A stretch of 46,828 nucleotides of DNA, from positions 1 through 46,828 of the forward strand of contig JBGQCF010000013.1 of NCBI GenBank assembly GCA_041495205.1, written 5' to 3'. Under the pieces are notes generated by a model, which searched no databases, was not told the DNA's origin, and worked only from the letters and a program-made list of their open reading frames with translations. This document shows positions 1-6,603 of the stretch, piece after piece; position 1 is the stretch's first letter, and each line of letters starts with the position of its first letter. The DNA is from JAHFRG01 sp041495205. GTDB taxonomy: Bacteria; Pseudomonadota; Gammaproteobacteria; Burkholderiales; JAHFRG01. The position numbers were made by a program, and so were the translations under genes.

Positions 1-68
1 CCTATCGCCGTGCCGCGAAAAATGGTGCCATCTGCGAGCGCGAGGATGGCAGGCTTCCGTTGCGGCAC
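1..68 (-). CDS. carA: Carbamoyl-phosphate synthase small subunit, N-terminal fragment
   Basis: Only the first 22 codons are in the window; the gene continues past position 1. The minus-strand frame opens with GTG at 68 and reads VPQRKPAILALADGTIFRG, which matches the start of CarA, the glutamine amidotransferase subunit that feeds ammonia to CarB for arginine and pyrimidine synthesis. The GTG is chosen because AGGGAG lies about seven bases upstream. carA after dapB is a common order in Betaproteobacteria. It has its own promoter at 147-175, so it need not depend on dapB transcription. Only the N-terminus is visible, so the call rests on that short match plus context. Confidence 0.8.
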   Translation of the reverse strand, partial: MPQRKPAILALADGTIFRGTAI

Positions 69-104
69 AAAAAGCTCCCTACTGTTTGGCAGGTGGATAC
101 ACAA

Positions 105-133
105 AGCGGGACGGGCTCTGCGCCCATCCCGCT
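105..133 (-). other. Hairpin in carA leader
   Basis: The outer arms AGCGGGA (105-111) and TCCCGCT (127-133) pair perfectly. Inside them GGGC (113-116) pairs with GCCC (122-125), with one C/A mismatch between. On the minus strand it follows the expected carA transcription start and lies about 36 bases before the GTG. Only a short, interrupted T-run follows (TTTGTGT), so it is a weak terminator at best. It could be the dapB terminator, an attenuator, or simply leader structure. Confidence 0.5.
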
Positions 134-146
134 CTGAAGCTATAAA

Positions 147-175
147 ATTATACTCTATTGAAGACTGGCTATCAA
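147..175 (-). promoter_or_regulatory. Sigma-70 promoter for carA
   Basis: Reading the minus strand, TTGATA (170-175) is followed after exactly 17 bases by a perfect TATAAT (147-152). Transcription should start near 140, giving a leader of about 70 bases before the carA GTG. The promoter lies just past the dapB stop codon, so carA can be transcribed separately from bamE-dapB. Confidence 0.75.
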
Positions 176-184
176 TGCAGATTG

Positions 185-991
185 CTAGCGGAGGCCAAGG
201 ACATCCTGCATATCAAACAGGCCGTTTTTCTTGTCTTTGAGAAAGCGCGCAGCGCGTAAAGCGCCCATGGCAAATGTGGCGCGGCTGGTAGCCTTGTGGG
301 TGATTTCGATGCGCTCTCCGTTGCCGGCAAACAGCACGGTGTGGTCACCGACGATGTCGCCGCCGCGCACCGAGGCAAAACCGATGGTGGAAGGAGAACG
401 CTCGCCGGTCACCCCCTGCCTGCCATACACCGCGGATTGGGCGAGGTTCCGCCCCTGGCTGTTCGCGATCACCTCTCCCATGCGCAAAGCGGTGCCGGAA
501 GGCGCATCGGTTTTATGGCGGTGATGCGCTTCGATGATTTCGACGTCGTAGCCCTGGTTCAGTGTCTTCGCCGCCGTTTCCAGGAGTTTGAACACCACGT
601 TCACTCCGGCGCTCATGTTGGGCGCGAAGACGATGGCAATGTCTTTTGCAGCGTCGCTGAGTTTCTGTTTCTGCTGCGCAGTAAATCCGGTTGTGCCGAT
701 CACCATTTTCACGCCGCGGCTGCGGCACAGTTCCAAGTGCTTCAGCGTGCCTTCGGGCCGGGTGAAATCGATGAATACATCGGTCCCCTCCAGGGCACCG
801 GGAACGTCATCGGTGATAAACACTTTGCAAGGACTGCCGCAAAATTCGCCTGCGTCCTTTTTCAGATGCGGACTGCCGGAAATATCGAGAGCGGCATGCA
901 GGCGCAAATCATCCGCCTGCAGCACGGCTTCAACGAGCACACGGCCCATCCTGCCGGAGCTTCCGGCAACCGCAACATTAAGTTTGGTCAT
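185..991 (-). CDS. dapB: 4-hydroxy-tetrahydrodipicolinate reductase
   Basis: DapB reduces 4-hydroxy-tetrahydrodipicolinate with NAD(P)H in the diaminopimelate and lysine pathway, in the cytoplasm. The 268-residue product has the usual family length. The N-terminal Rossmann nucleotide-binding loop GSSGRMG is at residues 10-16. The catalytic and substrate-binding region HHRHK (156-160) and DAPSGTA (162-168) is intact, and the C-terminal part with GDHTVLFAG and ERIEITHKA is present. The ATG at 991 lies 45 bases downstream of the bamE stop codon on the same strand, so the two are probably co-transcribed. No unusual features. Confidence 0.97.
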   Translation of the reverse strand: MTKLNVAVAGSSGRMGRVLVEAVLQADDLRLHAALDISGSPHLKKDAGEFCGSPCKVFITDDVPGALEGTDVFIDFTRPEGTLKHLELCRSRGVKMVIGTTGFTAQQKQKLSDAAKDIAIVFAPNMSAGVNVVFKLLETAAKTLNQGYDVEIIEAHHRHKTDAPSGTALRMGEVIANSQGRNLAQSAVYGRQGVTGERSPSTIGFASVRGGDIVGDHTVLFAGNGERIEITHKATSRATFAMGALRAARFLKDKKNGLFDMQDVLGLR

Positions 992-1036
992 GATAATTGT
1001 TGTTCTGCGTTACTTGTTCCGGCCCCCGTACGCTTT

Positions 1037-2347
1037 TTACTGCGGCCCATCGCTTTTCTTGCGGCCCAGACCGATGGCGTCGAGAATTTTTTGCCAAGCA
1101 CTCCTGTTATCACCAACCTGGGCGCCTTCCGGCTTCGCCGCACCGGTTTTGGCCGCCTCAGGTTTCGTGGCGTTACCCGCCGGGGAGGTTTGCTGTTCTT
1201 TCTTCACCGGCTCGGTGGAGAACTCCTCTTGATCGCTGCTCACACCGATCAAGCGCTTAAAACGCTGCCACGTGCTGCCCTGTGCACCACTTGTTTCCTT
1301 TTCGCCGGGCTCGATGTCCTCAGCTGCGGCTTTTTTCTCTCTGTCCTTGTCATCCTCAAGTCCCAGGATCTGGCTGGCTACTTGCTTGAAGGTCAAGCTG
1401 CTGAATCTGGGAATGCTGGTATTGACCTCCGTGGTCACGGGAGGCGCCGGGTCATCGCCTTCTTTTTCTTTGACCCCGATTAACCGCATAAAGCGCTCGC
1501 CAGTGCTGCGCTTGGGCGGAGGGCTACGATCAGCGGTCATCACCGTATTGGTGGGAGGCTCGGCTTCCTGCTGCGCTTCAGGATTTTCTTCGGGCGGCGC
1601 TGGTTCTTTATCTTTGCCAATCCCAAACAATCTCACAAACCGCTCACCGAAGCTCCTCTTGGGTTGTTCCACTTCGGCCTGGATGGGCGCCGGCTTAGCC
1701 GCTACCACTGCAGCAGGTTGTTCTTCAGGCGGCAGCGATTCTTCGTTTTTGCCAATCCCAAACAATCTCAAAAACCGCTCGCCGAAGCTCCTCTTGGGTT
1801 GTTCCGCTTGGGCCTGAACGGGCACGGGCCTCGCCGTCGTTTCTGCGTTAGCGGCGGTTTGCGGCGGCGTTCCGGGCCCGCCCTCCGGCTTCGAGTCAAC
1901 AGAAACCGGGGGTTGCCCGGCGAGTTGCCCTGAGGCAGGCGCAAGCGCGACGGCCTTTTGTTCCTCGGGCACATTGTCCGCCGCCTTGATCCCGGCGGGC
2001 CGTAGCCGTGTTCCGGCGATGTTCTTGCTCGGCGGCAGCGCAGTGCCCTCTACCGTCTTCAGCGTGTCGCCCTCAAATACCACCGTGAGCCTGCGCTTTT
2101 CAGTGAGCTCGCCTTTTTTGTCGAAGCGATAAACATAATCCCACCGGTCGCCGTGAAAAGCATCCGAAATTAGCGGCGTGCCGAGAACAAAACGCACCTG
2201 GGATTTGGTCATCCCGGGTTTGATTTTATCCAACATGTCCTCGGTCACCACGTTGCCCTGCTGCACATCAGTTTTGTGCGGGGTGATCAGTACACTGGGC
2301 GAGCAGGCCGTCAGGAATAAAGTGAGGAATACAAATCTAAAATACAT
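1037..2347 (-). CDS. bamE: BamE/OmlA lipoprotein with long repeat-bearing C-terminal extension
   Basis: Residues 1-15 form a lipoprotein signal ending in the lipobox LTAC (Cys15). Residues about 25-105 match the SmpA/OmlA (BamE) fold, with the family hallmark KPGMTKSQVRFVLGTP and the segment DRWDYVYRF. BamE is a small outer-membrane lipoprotein of the BAM complex that inserts beta-barrel proteins. Family members are usually about 110-180 residues; this one has 436. The extra 330 residues are Pro/Ala/Glu-rich linkers carrying a recurring short amphipathic motif of the form RSxGERFxRLxGI. Clear copies start near 185, 230 and 279, and weaker ones near 311, 357 and 415. The first two lie in a 135-bp DNA repeat. 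The BamE core is secure; the role of the tail is unknown. It is divergent from fur across 69 bp. Confidence 0.9.
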   Translation of the reverse strand: MYFRFVFLTLFLTACSPSVLITPHKTDVQQGNVVTEDMLDKIKPGMTKSQVRFVLGTPLISDAFHGDRWDYVYRFDKKGELTEKRRLTVVFEGDTLKTVEGTALPPSKNIAGTRLRPAGIKAADNVPEEQKAVALAPASGQLAGQPPVSVDSKPEGGPGTPPQTAANAETTARPVPVQAQAEQPKRSFGERFLRLFGIGKNEESLPPEEQPAAVVAAKPAPIQAEVEQPKRSFGERFVRLFGIGKDKEPAPPEENPEAQQEAEPPTNTVMTADRSPPPKRSTGERFMRLIGVKEKEGDDPAPPVTTEVNTSIPRFSSLTFKQVASQILGLEDDKDREKKAAAEDIEPGEKETSGAQGSTWQRFKRLIGVSSDQEEFSTEPVKKEQQTSPAGNATKPEAAKTGAAKPEGAQVGDNRSAWQKILDAIGLGRKKSDGPQ

Positions 2348-2416
2348 GGAAAAAATACCGTTCTGCCATGAAACGCTATATGATAACCTAGATTACGTTC
2401 ACCCGTCGGAGCGATC

Positions 2417-2842
2417 ATGAGCTCACCGAGCGATCTCAAAACCATCGGGCTCAAGGCGACGCTGCCGCGCCTCAAAATCCTCAATTTGTTCGAAAACAGC
2501 CCGGTACGCCATTTGGCCGCAGAGGATGTCTATAAAGTTCTCATCAATGAGGGCATGGACATCGGGCTGGCAACCGTTTACCGCGTGCTCACGCAGTTCG
2601 AGCAGGCGGGTTTATTAATACGCCACCATTTTGAAAGCGGCAAAGCGGTATTTGAATTAAACCAGGGCGGGCATCACGATCATCTAGTGTGCATGCAGTG
2701 CGGGCGTGTGGAAGAGTTTTTCGACGCCGAAATCGAGCGCCGTCAAACCAAAATCGCCAAGGAACGCGGCTTCACCATTCACGAGCATTCGCTTCACATC
2801 TACGCCGACTGCACCAAACCGAACTGCCCACACAAGACTTAG
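2417..2842 (+). CDS. fur: Ferric uptake regulator Fur
   Basis: Fur is an Fe(II)-dependent transcriptional repressor of iron-uptake genes. The 141-residue product has normal length. The N-terminal winged helix has the typical TVYRVLTQFEQAGL recognition region (about 53-66). The metal-binding half has the His cluster HHDH (86-89), the pair C92/C95 and a second pair C132/C137, as in zinc-containing Fur proteins. The ATG at 2417 is supported by GGAG a few bases upstream. The gene is divergent from bamE. I saw no convincing 19-bp Fur box in the 69-bp gap, only partial TATGATAA-like matches, so autoregulation is not shown. The stop codon abuts the first copy of the dispersed repeat. Confidence 0.97.
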   Translation: MSSPSDLKTIGLKATLPRLKILNLFENSPVRHLAAEDVYKVLINEGMDIGLATVYRVLTQFEQAGLLIRHHFESGKAVFELNQGGHHDHLVCMQCGRVEEFFDAEIERRQTKIAKERGFTIHEHSLHIYADCTKPNCPHKT

Positions 2843-3050
2843 CCGGTGGCAGACCGGCAGCTGGTAACTTTCTTTTGTGTCGCCAAAAGAAAGTCACCAA
2901 AGAAAAGGCGACCCCGGTTCGTCGCCCCTGTCGGGGTTCCCTGCGTTCCTCAGCCAAACCGGGCGCTGCGCAACTCGCGCTGCGCGCTCAGACAGTGCTC
3001 GCTTCACTTCCCCCGCTTTGGCTTCGTCACTTGGCGGCTCACAGGGGATA
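2842..3050 (+). repeat. Dispersed structured repeat, copy A
   Basis: First of three related copies, beginning at the last base of the fur stop codon. It opens with GCCGGT...ACCGGC, then carries the perfect 11-bp inverted repeat ACTTTCTTTTG / CAAAAGAAAGT with a six-base loop. A right half is bounded by CCCTGCG and CACAGGGG. This copy has an extra stretch of about 15-20 bases around 2925-2945 compared with copies B and C and diverges from them after 3050. ORFs through it encode low-complexity peptides and are not credible genes. Confidence 0.85.
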
Positions 3051-3084
3051 TACAAGAACAGAAAATACGGACCTTGCTTAGAAA

Positions 3085-3146
3085 TCCCCTCCCCCCTTGA
3101 GGGAGAGGGTGGAGCCTGTCCTGAGCCTGCCGAAGGAGTGAGGGGA
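3085..3146 (+). repeat. Short REP-like intergenic repeat
   Basis: Lies between copies A and B of the larger repeat. It starts TCCCCTCC, ends GAGTGAGGGG, and contains CCTGTCCTGAGCCTGCCGA, a kind of motif often dispersed in intergenic DNA of environmental proteobacteria. Related sequence occurs at 6044-6083 and in part at 16418-16446. No coding potential is evident. Confidence 0.6.
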
Positions 3147-3157
3147 AATTTAAATTC

Positions 3158-3384
3158 GCCGGTGGCAGACCGGCAGCTGGTTACTTTTTCTTGCCTCGCC
3201 AAGAAAAAGTAACCAAAAAGAAGGCGACCCCGGTTCGCCGATTTCCCCTGCGCTCCTCAGCCAAACCGGGCGCTGCGCAACTCGCGCTTCGCGCTCAAAC
3301 AGTGCTCGCTTCACTTCCCCCGTTTTGGCTTCCTCACTTGGCGGCTCACAGGGGAAGCAAAACTCCAAACCGACGAAAATTATT
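3158..3384 (+). repeat. Dispersed structured repeat, copy B
   Basis: Second copy, 227 bp, same orientation as A and C and the same length as C. Its internal hairpin is TACTTTTTCTTG / CAAGAAAAAGTA, where A and C have ACTTTCTTTTG / CAAAAGAAAGT. Both arms changed together so that pairing is kept. Similarity to copy C continues past the CACAGGGGA block to GAAAATTATT near 3384. Confidence 0.85.
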
Positions 3385-3502
3385 CCAACTCCCAGCCCAA
3401 TTGCTCTTCGCCTCTATACTACTGAGAATCTACTATAATTCAGCCAATGTATCCGTAGGCCCCCGTGTTACTCCAACGGGGACAGAGGGGCATTGGGAAA
3501 AT

Positions 3503-4291
3503 ATGACGTTTCTCCATAACTATCATTATCGCTCGAGCCGGGTACTTGAATCCTATGTAGCCCAAGCGGAAAAAGATGAGATGAAAGCCTTACGCGATGC
3601 GCTTGGCTTATCACCAACGGAATCCAACTTCGATAACGTCGAAGACTTAAAAAAAACTTATGTCAGGGGAATAGTTACCGCAATTGAATCCGCTGGCGGA
3701 AACTCGATCGTGAACCTAATACGCGGCGGTGGAGTTTCATACCTCGAGATGTTAAACGACATTGCGAAACAATTCCGGCTTGCGAATACTCTTCCGTCTT
3801 ATCAAATTTTGAACATTGAAATTCCAGAAATACGCGCAATAAACGATGACGATGCCATGGCATTAATTCGTTCCCATACTGAGGATTTTGAGAACAGAAT
3901 TGTTGCGGAATTTCTTAGACGGGCTTATGAGCGAATGAACCCAGATGAACGCATGAAATTTGATGACGCTTTAGAACGAACCCTTGAGAGCCGAGGAATA
4001 TCTCCAGGTCAAAAGTTGGCGGGGGCAGCTGGGATAATGGCAGTAGCAAACATGGGCGGGTTCGCTACCTATACCTTAGTATCATCCGTATTAAGTGCCA
4101 TGTCTTTTGGCACCTTGGGCTTTGGTGCCTATACCTTTGCATCGTCACTATTGCACGTATTAATTGGACCAGTGGGCTGGATTGCGCTTGCAAGTTACGG
4201 GGCTACTTGGCTTGGTCGCCCAGACCAAAAGAAATGCCTTTCTGTAATTGTATTAATTGCGATGCTCAGACAACGAATCGCTAAAAGCTGA
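3503..4291 (+). CDS. YaaW-like (UPF0174 family) membrane-associated protein
   Basis: The 262-residue product resembles E. coli YaaW (UPF0174), whose function is not established. Shared features by eye are the N-terminal helical region with GGNSIVNLIRGGGVSYLEML (compare GGDSIANKLRGHGKLYRAIL in YaaW), a segment AEFLRRAYERMNPDERMKF, and a C-terminal GPVGWIALASYG...VIVLIAMLRQRI. Residues about 170-240 are hydrophobic and glycine-rich and could hold two or three membrane segments. I chose ATG 3503 because GGGA lies just upstream and because the open frame further 5' runs into repeat copy B. A TATAAT at 3434-3439 could be the -10 of its promoter, with no good -35. It heads a tight plus-strand cluster ending at 5881. 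Family membership is likely; function is unknown. Confidence 0.7.
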   Translation: MTFLHNYHYRSSRVLESYVAQAEKDEMKALRDALGLSPTESNFDNVEDLKKTYVRGIVTAIESAGGNSIVNLIRGGGVSYLEMLNDIAKQFRLANTLPSYQILNIEIPEIRAINDDDAMALIRSHTEDFENRIVAEFLRRAYERMNPDERMKFDDALERTLESRGISPGQKLAGAAGIMAVANMGGFATYTLVSSVLSAMSFGTLGFGAYTFASSLLHVLIGPVGWIALASYGATWLGRPDQKKCLSVIVLIAMLRQRIAKS

Positions 4292-4329
4292 ACTACGGTG
4301 GGGCATTCATAACGCTCCGAGGGGGTTAC

Positions 4330-4857
4330 ATGATGGGATTATTCGGTGGAAGCAAGAAGGCGCGGGATAAGGCGAGTAGCACGATTACGGAAAATCTGCA
4401 GATTCAACTAGGCGGCTACATCAAGGTTGGTATCTTGGTTGGGATTATTCAACAAGACCCTTATGTAGCTGGATATATCCAGGGAAAGTTGCTTTACTTG
4501 AGTACCTACTTCACCAAGGCGGAAGGATTGCCTGTTGAGGACGCGCAAGGAGTCACAGGGATGGTTCTTCTGAATCTTTTTGGCAAAACACAGGCCATGG
4601 TGGTGTCCCAGACCCTCAGGGCCCACAGCGGTAACCGATCCTCAGAGTTTCTGGATGGCCAGAGGAAAGGGATGCAAGTTGTTGCCTATGCTGTCGGTAC
4701 CAAGGATGTTCGTCTCGACCCGGATTACGAGCGAGCAATTGCCACATTCCGAGCGATGGATAATAGATATGGATCAGGACCAGAGTCAAATGATCACTGG
4801 GCGGCCATTGCCGGGCTGGAACGACTGTGGTTTGGGGAGCGCATGGAGAGTTATTGA
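4330..4857 (+). CDS. Unknown protein, 175 residues
   Basis: I do not recognise this protein. It starts MMGLFGGSKKARDKAS, a charged N-terminus without a signal peptide. A mildly hydrophobic stretch LGGYIKVGILVGIIQQDPYV follows near residues 27-46, and the rest looks soluble and mainly helical. The start is well supported: GAGGGGG ends four bases before ATG 4330, and a second in-frame ATG at 4333 is equally possible. It lies 38 bases after the YaaW-like gene, and its TGA overlaps the next ATG (TGATG at 4855-4859), so these genes are probably co-transcribed. Codon use and ribosome site support a real gene; no function can be assigned. Confidence 0.7.
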   Translation: MMGLFGGSKKARDKASSTITENLQIQLGGYIKVGILVGIIQQDPYVAGYIQGKLLYLSTYFTKAEGLPVEDAQGVTGMVLLNLFGKTQAMVVSQTLRAHSGNRSSEFLDGQRKGMQVVAYAVGTKDVRLDPDYERAIATFRAMDNRYGSGPESNDHWAAIAGLERLWFGERMESY

Positions 4858-5024
4858 TGGAACCTAAAGCCAAAATTACGGCAGGAGTAGGTATGGCGTG
4901 GGGAGCCATCCAAGTGATATCAACGGGGAGGTCTACAAAGGCTTTTACATCATTCCGTGCCCAAGCCACGTCAAGCTCGACACCAGTAAAAGGGGGAAAT
5001 AAATCATGTGGAACATATTTCTAA
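4857..5024 (+). CDS. Possible small protein, 55 residues, translationally coupled
   Basis: This frame opens at ATG 4857 inside the TGATG that ends the preceding gene, with GGAGAG about ten bases upstream, a typical coupling arrangement. The product begins MEPKAKITAGVGMAWGAIQV, followed by a Ser/Thr-rich, basic tail ending GGNKSCGTYF. There is no clear membrane helix and no recognised domain. Its 3' end overlaps the start of the next small ORF by 19 bases in another frame. It may be a genuine small protein or only a spacer frame. Confidence 0.4.
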   Translation: MEPKAKITAGVGMAWGAIQVISTGRSTKAFTSFRAQATSSSTPVKGGNKSCGTYF

Positions 5025-5101
5025 AATGGTTTAGTGCCGTATTAGGGGTCGGAATCGCTGGCATCGTGATTCTTCTACTACTCAAGTGGTTGCATATCTA
5101 A
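5006..5101 (+). CDS. Small single-pass membrane protein, 31 residues
   Basis: Too short for most gene callers. It reads MWNIFLKWFSAVLGVGIAG, then IVILLLLKWLHI and stop. One transmembrane helix (about residues 9-26) is flanked by Trp and Lys at both ends, the composition expected of a small inner-membrane protein. The ribosome site AGGGGGAAA ends about eight bases before ATG 5006. It sits inside the plus-strand cluster, 36 bases ahead of the Adhesin_E-like gene. The strong SD and clean helix make it credible; its partner and role are unknown. Confidence 0.6.
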   Translation: MWNIFLKWFSAVLGVGIAGIVILLLLKWLHI

Positions 5102-5137
5102 AACCTTATTGCAATATCGTTTGGGTGAGTGATAGAT

Positions 5138-5881
5138 ATGCATAAAGCTATTTTGACGATACTACTGGCTGTTGTGAGTAGTAGTGCCGCGGCAGAGTGG
5201 GTGAAGGTTGGTGCCGAGTACAAAGGCGCAACTCGCTACGCTGACCCAACCACCATCAGTAGGTCGGGTAGCAAGGCAACAATGTGGGATGTAATGGACT
5301 ATAAAACTCCCACTGAAGGCCCTAGGGGAGAGGTTGTTTTGTCTCAAATGAATCAGCAGGAATATGATTGCAAGGAAGAGAAAATACGAGCGCTATACTT
5401 CAGTGTGCATTCTAAAAATATGGGTAACGGGCTAGTTGTCTTTTCCAAGAGAGAAACCCAAGAGTGGAGCCCAATCGTGCCAGGCAAGGCCGGTGAAGCC
5501 ATGTGGGAACTCGCCTGCGGCAAGCGTGCTCCCGTTTCGTCGGCAGACCCTTCCATCGAAACGATCTCAAAATGCTTTTTTGTCTATGCGGCTATCTACC
5601 AGGTTGGTCGTGATTACCCACATACAGAACTTTTTCAATTCGGACAGGTGCGAGTGGGTTGGATCGGAGGTTATGTTCAGGCGATTAAATCCAATACCGC
5701 GGCTGAGCAGGTATTTAAGACGAATCTCGAAGCAAACAAGCAAGCGGGCAATCAGATCAAAGAAGTGTTGGAGAGTGCTCTCAATACCGGAGATCAATCA
5801 CGTTTTTCGTGGGCGATTAATCAGGCAATCTCCTGCGACCGATCAATTGGCATCAAAACGGGATTCCTCCCCCATCTTTAG
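5138..5881 (+). CDS. Secreted protein with Adhesin_E-like domain
   Basis: The N-terminus MHKAILTILLAVVSSSAAAEW is a classic Sec signal peptide with a likely cleavage after AAA. The following 110 residues match the layout of the surface-adhesin E family: a WVKVG opening, YADPTTISRSG, MWDVMDYKTP, LSQMNQQEYDCKEEKIRAL, then WSPIVPG...AMWELAC, where two Cys probably form a disulfide. The C-terminal 110 residues (from about PVSSADPS) are unlike anything I recognise and contain two more Cys. ATG 5138 is preferred over GTG 5129 because GGGTGAG then lies eight bases away. It is the last gene of the cluster. Location is probably periplasm or cell surface; function is unproven. Confidence 0.65.
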   Translation: MHKAILTILLAVVSSSAAAEWVKVGAEYKGATRYADPTTISRSGSKATMWDVMDYKTPTEGPRGEVVLSQMNQQEYDCKEEKIRALYFSVHSKNMGNGLVVFSKRETQEWSPIVPGKAGEAMWELACGKRAPVSSADPSIETISKCFFVYAAIYQVGRDYPHTELFQFGQVRVGWIGGYVQAIKSNTAAEQVFKTNLEANKQAGNQIKEVLESALNTGDQSRFSWAINQAISCDRSIGIKTGFLPHL

Positions 5882-5903
5882 CGCCAAAATAGTTATCTAG
5901 GAG

Positions 5904-6015
5904 GTCCCACTTTTGACCTGGTCGGGGAGCCGGTTAGTGAAGGGCTACGACCTCGCACCAGTGCCCACTTTTGCCCTGGTTGGGGAGCCAACCAGGGCTC
6001 GAACTGCGTAGTTCT
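5904..6015 (+). repeat. Pair of degenerate 57-bp tandem units
   Basis: Positions 5904-5931 and 5961-5989 share CCCACTTTTG(A/C)CCTGGT(C/T) and GGGGAGCC, spaced 57 bases apart, and similarity continues weakly into each unit. The second unit also forms CCTGGTTGGGGAGCCAACCAGG, an inverted repeat. Such CCCACTTTTGACCTGG sequence could be an old transposon end, but no transposase remains. Confidence 0.45.
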
Positions 6016-6043
6016 AAACTGACTTTCCGCCATCCTTCGCGTT

Positions 6044-6083
6044 CCTTCGACAAGCCTGTCCTGAGTTTATCGAAGGGCTCAGG
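6044..6083 (+). repeat. REP-like hairpin repeat
   Basis: CCTTCGA (6044-6050) and TCGAAGG (6070-6076) form arms around CCTGTCCTGAG, and a further CTCAGG follows. It is a relative of the elements at 3085-3146 and 16418-16446. It sits in the 327-bp gap between the Adhesin_E-like gene and the cold-shock gene. Besides this, the 57-bp pair and the terminator, I see nothing else in that gap. Confidence 0.55.
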
Positions 6084-6154
6084 AGAGGCCTTAGCGGTTT
6101 AGCTTTTAATTCCCAGTATTTCCTCCGCGTGCGGAATCCCGCCCTGCTCCGCCC

Positions 6155-6186
6155 AAAAAAAAGCCGGGCATAAGCCCGGCTTTTTT
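6155..6186 (-). terminator. Intrinsic terminator of the cold-shock gene (bidirectional)
   Basis: GCCGGGC (6163-6169), loop ATAA, GCCCGGC (6174-6180). It is flanked by eight A on the left (6155-6162) and six T on the right (6181-6186), so it works in either direction. On the minus strand it lies 22 bases beyond the cold-shock stop codon. On the plus strand it can stop transcription from the YaaW-like cluster. Confidence 0.9.
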
Positions 6187-6208
6187 ATTGCTGAAATGCT
6201 TAAGCGGT

Positions 6209-6415
6209 TTACGCGGCCTGAATATTGGACGCTTGCTTCTTGCCTTTATTCCCCTCGGTGATCTCGAAGGACACTTTCTGCCCTTCTTTAAGGGTTTTGA
6301 ACCCTTGCATGTTGATTGCCGAGAAGTGGGCGAATAAATCTTCCCCGCTCACATCCGGGGTAATAAAACCAAAGCCTTTCGAGTCATTAAACCACTTTAC
6401 AGTACCGGTTGCCAT
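6209..6415 (-). CDS. CspA-family cold-shock protein
   Basis: A single 68-residue cold-shock domain that binds single-stranded RNA and DNA and can melt mRNA structure. The RNP1 motif KGFGFI and an RNP2-like DLFAHFS are intact after the standard opening MATGTVKWFN. The start at 6415 is chosen over an upstream in-frame ATG at 6451 because AAGGAA lies seven bases before it and the family begins there. A near-consensus promoter at 6545-6573 implies a leader of about 120 bases, as is usual for cspA-type mRNAs. Which paralog (cspA, cspD, cspE) cannot be told. Confidence 0.95.
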   Translation of the reverse strand: MATGTVKWFNDSKGFGFITPDVSGEDLFAHFSAINMQGFKTLKEGQKVSFEITEGNKGKKQASNIQAA

Positions 6416-6544
6416 TTTACGTTCCTTAATTAAATTGAAAAAACAGGACAAGCCTGATGTCTAAATCTCAAGGCTTAAAAAGGACGAAAATTCAACAACC
6501 AGAATAATTCAGACCCCAAACACCTGAAACTAAACACCCGCCAT

Positions 6545-6573
6545 CTTATACGCACTATATGTCCGCTTGTCAA
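6545..6573 (-). promoter_or_regulatory. Sigma-70 promoter of the cold-shock gene
   Basis: On the minus strand a perfect TTGACA (6568-6573) is followed after 17 bases by TATAAG (6545-6550). Transcription should start near 6538, leaving a leader of about 123 bases. That leader contains an AAGCCT/AGGCTT stem at 6450-6476. A long structured leader fits cold-controlled translation, which the sequence alone does not prove. Confidence 0.8.
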
Positions 6574-6603
6574 AACAATTTAACGGCCAGGAGCGTCGGG
6601 CGC

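Noticed and set aside
296..1483. A 395-codon plus-strand frame opposite dapB and bamE
   Set aside because: It crosses two genes with clear family motifs on the other strand, and has no start signal or recognisable protein features.
1600..1810. A CRISPR-like repeat pair within bamE
   Set aside because: The repeats encode a duplicated protein motif in frame, are imperfect and are not followed by regular spacers.
2348..2416. A Fur box between bamE and fur
   Set aside because: Only partial matches such as TATGATAA are present, far from the 19-bp consensus GATAATGATAATCATTATC. Not enough to call an operator.
2846..3212. Open frames inside repeat copies A and B, and likewise 7401-7817 in copy C
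   Set aside because: The peptides follow the repeat, differ in frame between copies and have no ribosome sites. They are often annotated as hypothetical proteins but are better explained as structured repeat DNA.
5985..6020. A tRNA fragment suggested by GGGCTCGAACTGC
   Set aside because: No cloverleaf arms can be formed on either strand around it; the resemblance to a T-loop is short and probably chance.
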